Positions 44,480-53,422 of a DNA stretch of 64,000 nucleotides are shown piece by piece. Below the pieces are notes generated by a model. That model did no database searches. It was given only the letters and a program-made list of their open reading frames with translations, and was not told the DNA's origin. The position numbers were made by a program, and so were the translations under genes. The DNA comes from Cytophagales bacterium (GTDB lineage Bacteria; Bacteroidota; Bacteroidia; Cytophagales; 172606-1), in contig JAUJMU010000010.1 of assembly GCA_030446715.1 (NCBI GenBank), forward strand, positions 90,780 to 154,779, given 5' to 3'. The stretch's first letter is position 1; every line of letters begins with the position of its first letter.

Positions 44480-45088
44480 TTATTTCTGGCCCGGAAAGTC
44501 AATCATCCACTGAAAAACGCCCAGAATTTCACCAAGTTCGTTGAGGTAATATACTCTCGGGTGCATGGTGATCTGGCTGTGACGGTATTGCAGGAAGAGC
44601 CATTCGGAGCCGATGGTCACGCAGCCAAACATAACTTCCTTTTCCTGCCCTGCGTCTTCGTTCAGCCGCCGTGCGGCAATCATTTCGGCGACACATTGTG
44701 GAATTCCGGCCGTCAGGTCTTTCTGCTTCGCCTCTGCTACAACGATGAACGGCACCTCCGGTACGATGGAAACGGGATTAGCCGTAACAATAAAATCGCA
44801 GTAACCACTCAGATCGCCGTGTGCCAGCATTTCGCCCGAGAAAACATTGATTTTTGTACGGTTCCGGTCACGCACTGCCAGCATGACCGGGGCAATAGTT
44901 TGTTCGGATATTGCTTTTTCCGACTTTAATGCGGAAGGAATATCTGCCGTCAGGTCCAGGTATATTTTCAGCCAGTCCGGCACCGGAAGGGGGGTTGCAC
45001 CAGTCAGAAATGTCCCTCTGATGAAGGACAAGTTGTAGCGGACCTCCAGTTCAGGAATTGTAAACCGGCTATACGGAGTGGTTGTCAT
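44480..45088 (-). CDS. PD-(D/E)XK-nuclease-like protein in the MoxR-VWA operon
   Basis: A 202-residue protein that contains a candidate nuclease core: GYCDFIV (Asp98), AEAKQKD (Glu119, Lys121) and then GIPQCVAEM with Gln131. The D-ExK-Q spacing fits the PD-(D/E)XK fold, as in the N-terminal part of type I restriction HsdR proteins. No methylase or specificity subunit is nearby. It lies 15 bases downstream of the VWA gene. The family call is tentative, and a binding-only descendant is possible. Confidence 0.5.
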   Translation of the reverse strand: MTTTPYSRFTIPELEVRYNLSFIRGTFLTGATPLPVPDWLKIYLDLTADIPSALKSEKAISEQTIAPVMLAVRDRNRTKINVFSGEMLAHGDLSGYCDFIVTANPVSIVPEVPFIVVAEAKQKDLTAGIPQCVAEMIAARRLNEDAGQEKEVMFGCVTIGSEWLFLQYRHSQITMHPRVYYLNELGEILGVFQWMIDFPGQK

Positions 45089-45103
45089 GCGGGTATTCAG
45101 GAG

Positions 45104-46201
45104 CTAGAAAGTTTTCCGCCGGTTACGCTGGTAATCTTCAAAAATGTAGTTGCCAAGGCCCTTCAGGCTGCTGTAATACGCCCGGCCCTGGTTCACTTCC
45201 GTAAACTCCCGTACAAACTGCTGCAGGTACGGGTCGGAGGCGATCATAAAGGTCGTGACCGGAACTTTGATTTTCCGGCACTGGGCGGCTAAGGTAAGGG
45301 TTTTGTTCAGGATCTTCCGGTCCAGCCCGAAGCTGTTCTTGTAATAGCGTATTCCCTCCTTCAGGCAGGTCGGTTTGCCGTCGGTGATCATAAAGATCTG
45401 CTTGTTTTTGTTTTTCCGCCGGCGCAGCAGGTCCATGGCCAGTTCGAGGCCGGCTACGGTATTGGTGTGGTAAGGTCCCACCTGCAGGTATGGCAGGTCC
45501 TTGATCTGGATCTGCCAGGAGTCGTTGCCGAACACGATGATATCCAGCGTGTCTTTGGGATACCTAGTCGTGATGAGTTCGGCAAGGGCCATGGCTACTT
45601 TCTTGGCCGGGGTAATCCGGTCTTCGCCGTACAGAATCATGGAGTGCGAAATATCAATCATCAGCACGGTAGAGGTCTGGGTCTTGAACTCCTTCTCCAC
45701 AATTTCCAGATCGTCTTCCATCAGCGTAAAGTCGCCGATGCCGTGGTTGATCTGGGCATTGCGGATGGACTCGGTCATGGATATCTGCTCCAGCGTATCG
45801 CCGAACTGGTAATTGCGGCGGTCGGTACTCAGCTCGTCGCCACCGCCGGCAAAGGGTGTATGGTGGTTGCCGGACTGGGTTTTCTTGAGTTTGCCGAAAA
45901 TTTCCTCCAAAGCACTCTGCCGGATGGTGCGTTCACTCTTTGCCGTAACGGAAAGATTGCCACCCGGAGTTTCTTCGGAAAGGTAACCTTTGTCTTTCAG
46001 TTCCTGAATAAAATCTCCCATTCCGTACTCGTCGCTGGTCAGGCCGTACTGCCGGTCAAGGCTGTTGAGCCATTCCATTGCTTCCTGCACGTCGCCGGAA
46101 GTGATGGTCAGCAACTGCATGAAAATCTTCAGCAGGTTTTCGAATGGAGTTTTTCCGTCGTCAGGCTGGGGCTGGAATTCGGAGAAACGGTAGCCTAGCA
46201 T
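45104..46201 (-). CDS. VWA domain protein, MoxR partner
   Basis: A 365-residue protein. The first ~160 residues are an extended N-terminal domain; the C-terminal ~190 residues form a VWA domain with the MIDAS motif DISHS (183-187) in STVLMIDISHSMILY and the later TDG in IFMITDGKPT. Such cytoplasmic VWA proteins act with MoxR-type ATPases, which match the ATPase 3 genes downstream. It is the first gene of a four-gene minus-strand operon. Confidence 0.88.
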   Translation of the reverse strand: MLGYRFSEFQPQPDDGKTPFENLLKIFMQLLTITSGDVQEAMEWLNSLDRQYGLTSDEYGMGDFIQELKDKGYLSEETPGGNLSVTAKSERTIRQSALEEIFGKLKKTQSGNHHTPFAGGGDELSTDRRNYQFGDTLEQISMTESIRNAQINHGIGDFTLMEDDLEIVEKEFKTQTSTVLMIDISHSMILYGEDRITPAKKVAMALAELITTRYPKDTLDIIVFGNDSWQIQIKDLPYLQVGPYHTNTVAGLELAMDLLRRRKNKNKQIFMITDGKPTCLKEGIRYYKNSFGLDRKILNKTLTLAAQCRKIKVPVTTFMIASDPYLQQFVREFTEVNQGRAYYSSLKGLGNYIFEDYQRNRRKTF

Positions 46202-46547
46202 ACGTTATGTCTTATGATTGGGTGGAAAGTAATGCAGATTGAAAACGAAAATCAGGTACTGCATGTTGAAGGTAAGCAAACTACCTGCCCTCAACAACCC
46301 GGAAAAAGATTTGAGCCGGTAATATGTCAAACCCTTTACGACACGGAAAAGTTTAGGGGAAAGTTGTTGCCGGACGAGGAAGTGTAAAATACTTCGCCAA
46401 CCGGCAGGCAGGTAAAGTAAGAACCGCCGGATATTCTCTGAAGATCACAAAAAAAGACCCCGCCGGCAAACCATTGCGGCGGCGGGGCGGTGAGGCTTTG
46501 GGCATTTTTACCGGCTGGCTGCCGGTTGAGGTGGGTGCCCCGGTGGC
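46202..46547. other. Intergenic gap between rodA and the VWA operon
   Basis: No coding sequence is supported in this 346-base stretch. It holds the rodA terminator at its right part (listed separately) and the presumed promoter of the VWA operon near 46202-46300, for which no clear element can be marked. Confidence 0.5.
46449..46487 (-). terminator. Rho-independent terminator of rodA
   Basis: On the minus strand an 8-bp GC-rich stem (46480-46487 with 46458-46465) is followed by a T7 run (opposite 46449-46455). It lies 60 bases after the rodA stop. Confidence 0.8.
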
Positions 46548-47834
46548 TTAATTCATGCGGCCGAGCATCTCGGTCCGGTGGGCATCCAGTTTGATGAAGA
46601 TAAACAGCAGAATCGTGAACGACCACAGCGATGATCCGCCGTAGCTGAAGAAAGGCAGTGGAATCCCGATTACCGGAATCAGGCCGACGGTCATGCCGAT
46701 GTTGATAAAGAAGTGGAAGAAAAGAATGGAGGCAACCGAATAGCCGTAGATGCGGGCAAACCGGTCCTTTTGCCGCTCGGCCAGCATCACCAGCCGGCAC
46801 ATGAGGGCAACGAAAAGTGCGACCACAACCGAACTGCCAAGCAGGCCGTGTTCTTCGCCGATGGTGCAGAAAATAAAGTCGGTGCTCTGCTCGGGCACGT
46901 AATCAAACTTGGTTTGGGTGCCTTGCAGAAAACCTTTCCCGATCAGGCCACCCGAGCCGATGGCAATTTTGGACTGCATGACCTGCCAGCCTACACCTTT
47001 TTTATCGGCCTGGTCGTCTAACAGCACCATGATGCGGTTCCGCTGGTGCGCCTGGAGCACCTTGTTGATAAAAAAGTCTACGCCGGTAATCATGCCTGCC
47101 ACCAGCAGGGCGCCACCGGTAACCACGGCGATGCTCTGGAAATTTTTGCGGCGCAGCCGGAAAATGATCAGAACGGCAATCGCGCCGATAACCCCGAAAA
47201 GAATCATCTTGTCAACAATCAGCGTCAGGACAAGGACCGCTACAGCAGTTACACCCAGCACCAGTACCCAGGAAGGGAGACCCTCCCGGTAGAGGACCAG
47301 CACAAAGGAGGCAAAAACAAGTGTGGAGCCGGTATCGTTCTGCAGAAGAATAAGAATGGCTGGTACCCCAAGCAATACGCCACAGATCAGTTTGGTACGT
47401 AGTTGCTCAAACTTGACGCCGGCCGTACCCATGAACTTGGCCAGCGCAAGGGCGGTGCCAAACTTGGCAAATTCGGAAGGCTGCACCCGGATGCTGCCGA
47501 TTTCAAACCATGATTTGGCCCCGTTCACGTCGCGGGCCAGAAAGATGACCGCCACCAGCGCAATCAGGAACATGCCCCAGATCAGGTAAGCGAATGCTTC
47601 GTAAAACTTAAAGTCAATGACCATGATGACAATGACCAGCACCAGGGATGAGCCAATCCAGATGAGCTGCTTTCCCGCGTTGAGCGAAAAATCAAAGAGG
47701 CTTTGGTTGGCTTCCGGATCGTAGACTGCGGCAAAGATGTTAAGCCACCCCATGATCACGCAGGCTGCGTAGATGCCTACGGTCAGCCAGTCAATACGGG
47801 ACGAGGGAATTTCGGACTTGTTTCGGGCGTACAT
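46548..47834 (-). CDS. rodA: Rod shape-determining glycosyltransferase RodA
   Basis: A 428-residue SEDS-family protein with about ten helices. It has the PSEFAKFGTALALAKF segment, IGSGGLIGKGFLQGTQTKFD and the C-terminal FFSYGGSSLWS, all typical of RodA/FtsW. RodA polymerises glycan strands from lipid II at the inner membrane together with PBP2 during elongation. The gene is intact and is not part of the mreBCD-PBP2 cluster in this organism, 30 kb away. Confidence 0.93.
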   Translation of the reverse strand: MYARNKSEIPSSRIDWLTVGIYAACVIMGWLNIFAAVYDPEANQSLFDFSLNAGKQLIWIGSSLVLVIVIMVIDFKFYEAFAYLIWGMFLIALVAVIFLARDVNGAKSWFEIGSIRVQPSEFAKFGTALALAKFMGTAGVKFEQLRTKLICGVLLGVPAILILLQNDTGSTLVFASFVLVLYREGLPSWVLVLGVTAVAVLVLTLIVDKMILFGVIGAIAVLIIFRLRRKNFQSIAVVTGGALLVAGMITGVDFFINKVLQAHQRNRIMVLLDDQADKKGVGWQVMQSKIAIGSGGLIGKGFLQGTQTKFDYVPEQSTDFIFCTIGEEHGLLGSSVVVALFVALMCRLVMLAERQKDRFARIYGYSVASILFFHFFINIGMTVGLIPVIGIPLPFFSYGGSSLWSFTILLFIFIKLDAHRTEMLGRMN

Positions 47835-48153
47835 GAATCAGGAGTTTCCGGTATGGCTTTGCAACGGAGGCAAATGAGAAAGCTTTTTTCCCCAACAAAA
47901 AAAGCAGGAAAAAAAGTCATAGGTTCGTATGCGATATTACGCATTTTGCCAGTTACCCTCAAACCGTGAAATCCGCTCAAGAGTACCGTTTTACGGCTGC
48001 TGTGTAATATTCAGGGCATATTTATGGAAATCAGGGTTCCTTGCCATCATTATCCGGAGGCGTGCAGAGTGAAGTAAGTCAGATATTTCACTTTTTCGTA
48101 CCGGATGGGAGAAAAAAGGAGTAAATTAGATTTAAACTTCAAGCCTTATTACA
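47835..48153. other. Divergent intergenic region between rodA and a secreted protein gene
   Basis: This 319-base gap lies between two divergent genes and must hold both promoters. Nothing else is supported. The start codon of the right-hand gene is the TTG at 48154, preceded by an A/T-rich stretch. Confidence 0.5.
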
Positions 48154-49809
48154 TTGAAAAAGCTCCTGATTTTCCTGACCATATTTACCTTTTCCGGATG
48201 GTTTATACCCGGTGCCCTTGCGCAACTTGATCAGGTACTCCGGCTGGAGATTCCGCCGGAGAATACCACTGATAATCTGGTTTATGACGTCACGCCGATT
48301 GGTGAAAAAGGTCTGCTGGTTTCCACCCAACCCCGCTACTCCAGCTACGGGGCCGACAATTTCTGGACCATTACGCGCTTCGATACGGTACTCAACCGGG
48401 TCTGGGAAAAGCGGATAGACATTGACCGCGGTTTTTATCCGGCCAAAGTCTATCAGGACAGTTCGTTTCTGTACGTGCTGCTCAACAAGGACGAGTCGGT
48501 GAAATTCAAGATTTTCCGGATGGATACCGGGTCGGGCGAGTTTGAGATGATTGAGGGCAGCGCCCTTACGCAGGTTTATGTGACGGAGTTTAAGGTGATG
48601 GGCAATACCGCCTACATCGGGGGGGCGGTCAATTACCGGCCCGTGGTCATTGCGTTCAGCTTCATTGACCGGCGTTCACGGGTGCTGCCGGCGCTCTATG
48701 AGCCAAAGTCGGAGTTGGTGGGCATTGACATTGACAGCCAGCACGGCAGCGCCAACATCATCGTGTTCAATTCAGAGCGGCGCCAGAGCAAACTGGTCCT
48801 CAAATCTTTTGACTACTCGGGCCGGATCACCAAAAACCTGCCGCTGGAGAGCCAGCGCGACAAAAATCTCCACACGGCCAAAGTAGCTTCCCTCAGCGAA
48901 ACGGAGCAGTTTGTTTTCGGCAACTACACCATCAGGAACTCTCCCTACTCTCAGGGGATTTACCTTGCCAGGCTGACCGATAATAAACAGGAGGCCATTC
49001 AGTATTTCCGCTTCAACGATTTCCGGAATTTCTTTGAATACATGAAACCGCGTCGCAAGGAGCGGGTAAAGAGCCGCATTTCAAAGCTCCGCGAAAAGGG
49101 ACGGGAGATGCAGCTGCACTACCGGTTCCTGCTTCATGATATCATCGAAACTGATAACCAGTACATCATGGTGGCGGAGGCTTACTACCCGCAGTACCGG
49201 TCAAATTCAATGTACGGCTACTTCCCGTCGGGAATGCGGGGTGGCAGTTACTACGACCGGGTTTTTGACGGATACCGCTATACCCACGCGGTGGTCTGCG
49301 GCTTTGATAAGGCCGGCAACCTGCTGTGGGACAATAGCTTTGAGATCATGGATTATAAAAACTATTCGCTGCGCGAGGTGGTGGAAGTAGCCGTAGACGG
49401 GGATAAGATCGTGCTGGCTTATCCTGAGGAAGGAACGATTCACACGAAGGTGATCCGGGGGAATGATGTGCTCAAATCAAAGGAAAAATACCCGGTAAAA
49501 ACTAACTTTGAAGGCGACAAGATAACTGATTCGCAAGACGCCAGTATTGATCATTGGTACGGGCCGTACTTTATATCGTGGGGATTTCAGGAAATTTACA
49601 ATGGCCGCGATGCCAACGTAAAGCCTAACCGGGAAGTTTTACCTGAACAAAGTTATCTACCGGGCCGAAGTTTCTACTACTTTGCTTCCGGAACAAAAAT
49701 AAAAAGGCAAGGCCCGGATGAGATATCGTCCGGGCCTTGCCTGATATGGTTTTTCTTTAGTCCTCAACTTTATCCAGGAACTCCTCTTTGGGACTGCCAT
49801 CTTCATTAA
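48154..49809 (+). CDS. Secreted protein of unknown function, frame lost near the C-terminus
   Basis: The frame begins at a TTG codon giving MKKLLIFLTIFTFSGWFIPG, a signal peptide ending GALAQ. The mature protein is beta-rich with no recognised domain; it has repeating DxxG and aromatic stretches (for instance PRYSSYGADNFWTITRFD) as in beta-propeller-like secreted proteins. Near 49637-49640 the frame probably shifts in a T run. The alternate frame reads YLNKVIYRAEVSTTLLPEQK and stops at 49702, just before a terminator, and the remainder to 49809 reads through that hairpin. The likely real end is 49702. Confidence 0.7.
   Translation: MKKLLIFLTIFTFSGWFIPGALAQLDQVLRLEIPPENTTDNLVYDVTPIGEKGLLVSTQPRYSSYGADNFWTITRFDTVLNRVWEKRIDIDRGFYPAKVYQDSSFLYVLLNKDESVKFKIFRMDTGSGEFEMIEGSALTQVYVTEFKVMGNTAYIGGAVNYRPVVIAFSFIDRRSRVLPALYEPKSELVGIDIDSQHGSANIIVFNSERRQSKLVLKSFDYSGRITKNLPLESQRDKNLHTAKVASLSETEQFVFGNYTIRNSPYSQGIYLARLTDNKQEAIQYFRFNDFRNFFEYMKPRRKERVKSRISKLREKGREMQLHYRFLLHDIIETDNQYIMVAEAYYPQYRSNSMYGYFPSGMRGGSYYDRVFDGYRYTHAVVCGFDKAGNLLWDNSFEIMDYKNYSLREVVEVAVDGDKIVLAYPEEGTIHTKVIRGNDVLKSKEKYPVKTNFEGDKITDSQDASIDHWYGPYFISWGFQEIYNGRDANVKPNREVLPEQSYLPGRSFYYFASGTKIKRQGPDEISSGPCLIWFFFSPQLYPGTPLWDCHLH
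49705..49742. terminator. Strong bidirectional terminator between convergent genes
   Basis: A perfect 14-bp stem (49705-49718 with 49729-49742), with a T-rich tail on the plus side and an A-run on the left, lies between the secreted protein gene (plus) and the gene starting at 50285 (minus). The reading frame of the former runs through it, which is why I take 49702 as its true stop. Confidence 0.85.
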
Positions 49810-50285
49810 ACCAGTCTTTCAGGCCGTAATAGCGGCCTTTTTTATTGGGTACTACATAACCAATCACTTCTTCGTTTACCTTCTGCAGGCGGTTCAGGCC
49901 GTTGTAAATTGCTTGCTCCACACTTTTTTGTTCATCTTCCGCAATGTCAAACTGGTCAAAGGCTTCTCTGATAATGCTGCCTACCCGCATCAGCTGATCC
50001 TGAGACCGGAGATATTCCAGGATGAATTCACCCCAGCGGGGCCTCTGCTGATTTTTTTTTGACTTTTTTTTCTTGTCGTTTTGCCGGATGCGGCTACCTC
50101 GCCGGCGGGCGGAAGGGAATCTTTGGCAGCCGGGGAGCTGCTTCTGGCTTTGGCCTGATCTACGCCCAGCTTCTGGAGCGTATTTTTAATTTCAGTACGC
50201 GTTGCTCGGCTCTCTCAAGTTCCTGATGATAAAACTTCTGTAATTCCGGTAGTTCGGCATCTGATACCAATATACTTCTGGCCAT
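49757..50285 (-). pseudogene. Unknown basic protein, frameshifted twice
   Basis: The ATG at 50285 gives MARSILVSDAELPELQKFYH. Two apparent one-base losses (near 50200 and in an A8 run on the coding strand near 50070) break the frame. The final part is a clean 77-residue stretch that includes MRVGSIIREAFDQFDIAED and VIGYVVPNKKGRYYGLKDWF. The corrected length is 176 residues. The middle is Lys-rich; the end looks like a small helical/winged-helix module, but I recognise no family. It is not clear whether the damage is real. Confidence 0.55.
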
Positions 50286-50697
50286 TTATAGGGTTGTTTA
50301 ATTTGATCTGGCTAATTTCCTAATTGTGCGAACAATAAAAAATAAATAGAGAAAAAAAAGAATAATTTTCTCAAACTATACCCGGTAAAAGTAAAAAAAT
50401 ATCTTCTTTTCTTTTCTCCGCCTGTCTTTTCTACCCCATGGGTAATTTATTTGGAGAACTAAATCACTGAAGTTTCCGAAAATTTACGGGTCATTATCAT
50501 CAACTGGTGCATTGCTGCTGTTGATGTGCCAGGGCTATCAGCATTGAATGGGCGGGTAGTGACTTTATAAATGGCATTGCCAGAAATCCTTCCCCTTACG
50601 GCCACCTTTCCCTTCTGACTTTTAGACGAATCTTATTTTCTCCCCCCGCCCATCTGCTTTTTCATCTTTTTATATATTTGTCCGCATAACCCGCCCT
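50286..50697. other. Divergent intergenic region upstream of pyrR
   Basis: This 412-base gap separates the minus-strand unknown gene from pyrR. It contains the promoter element at 50673-50680, A/T-rich tracts near 50330-50410, and nothing coding that I can support. Confidence 0.5.
50673..50680 (+). promoter_or_regulatory. Consensus-like -7 element before pyrR
   Basis: TATATTTG at 50673-50680 matches the Bacteroidota TAnnTTTG -7 consensus exactly and is 18 bases before the pyrR ATG. The expected upstream TTTG is represented only by a T-rich stretch, so the match is partial. The resulting mRNA would be nearly leaderless. Confidence 0.5.
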
Positions 50698-51233
50698 ATG
50701 CAGAAAAGAATTCTGTTCAACAGCCAGTTGCTCGACATCACAATTACTCGTTTGTGCCAGCAATTGATCGAAAACCACGATGATTTCGGGCAGACAGTAA
50801 TGCTGGGCATGCAACCCAGAGGCGTATTTCTGGCGGAAAGAATCCGTCAGAAGTTGCTGAGCCTGACCGGCAATGCAGTGCCAGCCGGCCAGCTGGACAC
50901 CACCTTTTTCCGCGACGACTTCCGGAGGCGGGAATCGCCCCTGACGCCCAACACCACCAATGTTCCTTTTATCGTCGAGGAAAAAAAGTGGTGCTGATCG
51001 ATGATGTGCTCTTTACCGGGCGGACAGTGCGGGCGGCACTCGACGCAATGATTGCCTTTGGCCGGCCCAAAAAAGTAGAGCTGCTGGTTTTGGTTGACCG
51101 CAAATACAGCCGCGAACTTCCGATTGAAGCCTTTTACGTGGGGCGGCAGGTAAACACGATTCTCTCCCAGCGGGTGCTGGTAGAATGGAAGGAACAAGGC
51201 GCTGCTGAAGATGCCATCTGGCTGATTACATAA
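50698..51233 (+). pseudogene. pyrR: PyrR-type uracil phosphoribosyltransferase / pyrimidine regulator, frameshifted
   Basis: The first part (MQKRILFNSQLLDITITRL to FIVEEKK) and the second (VLIDDVLFTGRTVRAALDAM to the end) are in different frames, meeting at an A7 run at about 50983-50989. Adding one A gives 178 residues with the PRPP-binding motif VLIDDVLFTGRT. PyrR-type proteins regulate pyrimidine genes and can make UMP from uracil. pyrB follows 308 bases later. A7 is also a candidate for transcriptional slippage, but sequence error is simpler. Confidence 0.88.
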
Positions 51234-51540
51234 AGGTGAGGCGACAGAGGGTTCAGGAGCAGAGAGTTACCGATGAACCGGAAAAGATCTGATAAAACGA
51301 GCATTACCGGTTTACAGTAACGTATTTCCGAAAACCGGGAGGCTTTCAAAGCTTCCAGGTTTGGAACTGTGAACGATTTCTGTTCAGGATTTAAATGAAA
51401 GAAACCACCCTGATAACTAAAGAATACTATTCAACATTCCTTCCTTTTTGGTAACAAGACGCTGTCACTCTAAAACTCGCTGACTCTTCAAACGGGTAAC
51501 CCTGTCCCTTCCAAACCCCTAAACTCCCTAACCCCATACA
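51234..51540. other. Intergenic gap between pyrR and pyrB
   Basis: No gene is supported in these 307 bases. The stretch 51460-51540 is low in G and contains several AACTCC/AAACTCCC strings like those between mreC and mreB. A pyrimidine-linked attenuator would be plausible because pyrR precedes pyrB, but I cannot recognise one. Confidence 0.4.
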
Positions 51541-52464
51541 ATGTCTCAACTGAGCGTAAAGCACCTGCTGGGTATCAAAAATTTAACTGCCGGAGATATT
51601 GAGCTGATCCTCCAGACGGCTGATACATTCAAAGAAGTGCTGAACCGCCCCATCAGGAAAGTGCCCTCTCTCAGGGATATCACCATTGCCAACGTTTTCT
51701 TTGAGAACTCTACCCGGACCCGGCTTTCCTTTGAACTGGCGCAGAAGCGGCTTTCGGCTGATGTGATCAACTTTTCTTCTTCGTCCAGTTCCGTAAAAAA
51801 GGGAGAAACCCTGCTGGATACCGTCAATAATATACTGGCCATGAAGGTAGACATGATCGTCATGCGCCATTCCAGCCCGGGATCCCCGCATTTTCTGGCA
51901 AAGCACATCAGGGCCAATATAGTTAATGCCGGTGACGGCACCCACGAACATCCGACTCAGGCGCTGCTCGACAGTTTTTCGATCCGGGAAAAGTTTGGCG
52001 GAGTGGCAGGACGGCGGGTGGCGATCATTGGGGATATTCTCCATTCGCGGGTAGCGTTGTCCAATATTTTTGCCCTCCAGAAACAAGGCGCTGAGGTGAT
52101 GGTCTGCGGGCCCGTAACCCTGCTGCCCCGGTACATCCGTGAACTGGGCGTAAAGGTAGAACTGGACGTACGGAAGGCCCTCCGGTGGTGCGACGTCGCC
52201 AACGTGCTGCGCATTCAGCTGGAGCGGCAACAGATCAAATATTTCCCTTCGCTAAGGGAATATTCCCTGTACTACGGCATCAGCAAAGCCATGCTCGATG
52301 AGCTGGACAAGGAAATTCTGCTGATGCATCCCGGTCCGATCAACCGCGGCGTGGAGCTGACCAGTGACGCCGCTGATTCGCACCATTCGGTCATTCTCAA
52401 CCAGGTAGAAAATGGGGTGGCAGTCCGGATGGCGGTGCTTTTCCTGCTGGCTCAAACGGGTTGA
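51541..52464 (+). CDS. pyrB: Aspartate carbamoyltransferase catalytic subunit
   Basis: A 307-residue transcarbamylase. The carbamoyl phosphate motif is FFENSTRTRLSFE, the aspartate-loop region includes SSSSSVKKGETLLDT, and HEHPTQALLDSFSIRE is also present. The C-terminus has LLMHPGPINRGVELTSD. It catalyses the first committed step of pyrimidine synthesis, carbamoyl phosphate plus aspartate to carbamoyl aspartate. It follows pyrR on the same strand. No regulatory subunit (pyrI) is visible. Confidence 0.95.
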   Translation: MSQLSVKHLLGIKNLTAGDIELILQTADTFKEVLNRPIRKVPSLRDITIANVFFENSTRTRLSFELAQKRLSADVINFSSSSSSVKKGETLLDTVNNILAMKVDMIVMRHSSPGSPHFLAKHIRANIVNAGDGTHEHPTQALLDSFSIREKFGGVAGRRVAIIGDILHSRVALSNIFALQKQGAEVMVCGPVTLLPRYIRELGVKVELDVRKALRWCDVANVLRIQLERQQIKYFPSLREYSLYYGISKAMLDELDKEILLMHPGPINRGVELTSDAADSHHSVILNQVENGVAVRMAVLFLLAQTG

Positions 52465-52551
52465 TCACCCGCATACCGGGCCGTAAACATGCCACCTGGA
52501 ACACGCTACCCTCAGACTGCCAGCGTGTTAATAAATGTTAAAGAAGAAGGG

Positions 52552-52578
52552 TTTACAAACAGAAAAGGTGTATTTTTG
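52552..52578 (+). promoter_or_regulatory. Likely promoter of the first FKBP lipoprotein gene
   Basis: TATTTTTG at 52571-52578 fits the TAnnTTTG -7 consensus, with a TTTA at 52552-52555 as a candidate -33 element. The spacing is shorter than usual, so the assignment rests mainly on the -7. The FKBP ATG is 43 bases downstream. Confidence 0.45.
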
Positions 52579-52620
52579 CCCCTTCAAAAAAATAATCAAT
52601 TAATTCTATCTCCATTCTCA

Positions 52621-53346
52621 ATGAAGTTATCCCGATTATTGTTGACAGGTGCAGGCTTAGGCCTGGTTGCGTTGTCCGCCTGCGACAAAATTCCCGGCTC
52701 CCAGCCTAAATTAAGTTCTGCCAAAGATTCGCTGAGTTACGCCATTGGTGTAAGCATTGGCCGCGGAATGAAATCTCAGGGGGTTGATACGCTGGTAGAT
52801 GCCACCATGCTGCAGAATACAGTAGCTTCCGCCATCAAGGGCGACAGCATGCAGATGACCGATGCCCAGGCCAATCAGTTCATCCAGCAGTATTTCATGC
52901 AATTGCAAACCAAAAAAGTATCCACTAACATGGAGTCCGGCAAAAAGTTTCTGGATGATAACCGCAAAAAGTCAGGCGTCCAGACAACCAGCAGCGGCCT
53001 GCAATACGTGGTGATGAAAGAAGGTACCGGCCCTCAGCCAAAAGCTACCGACTCAGTTACCGTGCATTACGTAGGAACTACTTCCGGCGGCAAGGAATTT
53101 GACAGCTCCGTCAAAAGAGGTGAACCCGCTACTTTCGTTCTGAACCAGGTAATCCCGGGCTGGACGGAAGGCGTGCAACTGATGAAAGAAGGCGCTAAAT
53201 ATAAGTTTTTTGTTCCTTCCGAGCTTGGCTATGGTCCTCAGGGCAGCCCTCCCGTGATTGAGCCAAACTCCGTACTTGTATTCGAAGTTGAACTTCTGAA
53301 GGTAGGTTCCGGTGGCCCGGCGGCAAGTACTGCCAGAAGCCGGTAG
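52621..53346 (+). CDS. FKBP-type peptidyl-prolyl isomerase lipoprotein
   Basis: From the ATG at 52621 (MKLSRLLLTGAGLGLVALSA, lipobox LSAC) the protein has 241 residues. A helical N-terminal dimerisation-like region (about 30-115, DSLSYAIGVSIGRGMKSQG) is followed by an FKBP domain (~125-225) with TVHYVGTTSGGKEFDSS, VIPGWTEGVQLM and GSPPVIEPNSVLVFEVELL. It is an FklB/Mip-like isomerase that helps periplasmic folding, anchored to a membrane by its lipid. The next gene is a paralogue in tandem. Confidence 0.92.
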   Translation: MKLSRLLLTGAGLGLVALSACDKIPGSQPKLSSAKDSLSYAIGVSIGRGMKSQGVDTLVDATMLQNTVASAIKGDSMQMTDAQANQFIQQYFMQLQTKKVSTNMESGKKFLDDNRKKSGVQTTSSGLQYVVMKEGTGPQPKATDSVTVHYVGTTSGGKEFDSSVKRGEPATFVLNQVIPGWTEGVQLMKEGAKYKFFVPSELGYGPQGSPPVIEPNSVLVFEVELLKVGSGGPAASTARSR

Positions 53347-53371
53347 TTCCGTCCGCTACCCGATAAACCCG

Positions 53372-53391
53372 CCGCCGGACCCGTCCGGCGG
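53372..53391 (+). terminator. Terminator between the two FKBP genes
   Basis: CCGCCGGA/TCCGGCGG (53372-53379 with 53384-53391) around a 4-base loop, followed by TATTTTTA, lies 25 bases after the first FKBP stop. Read-through to the second FKBP gene may be partial. Confidence 0.8.
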
Positions 53392-53422
53392 TATTTTTAT
53401 TTAGAACCACTTATTCATACCA

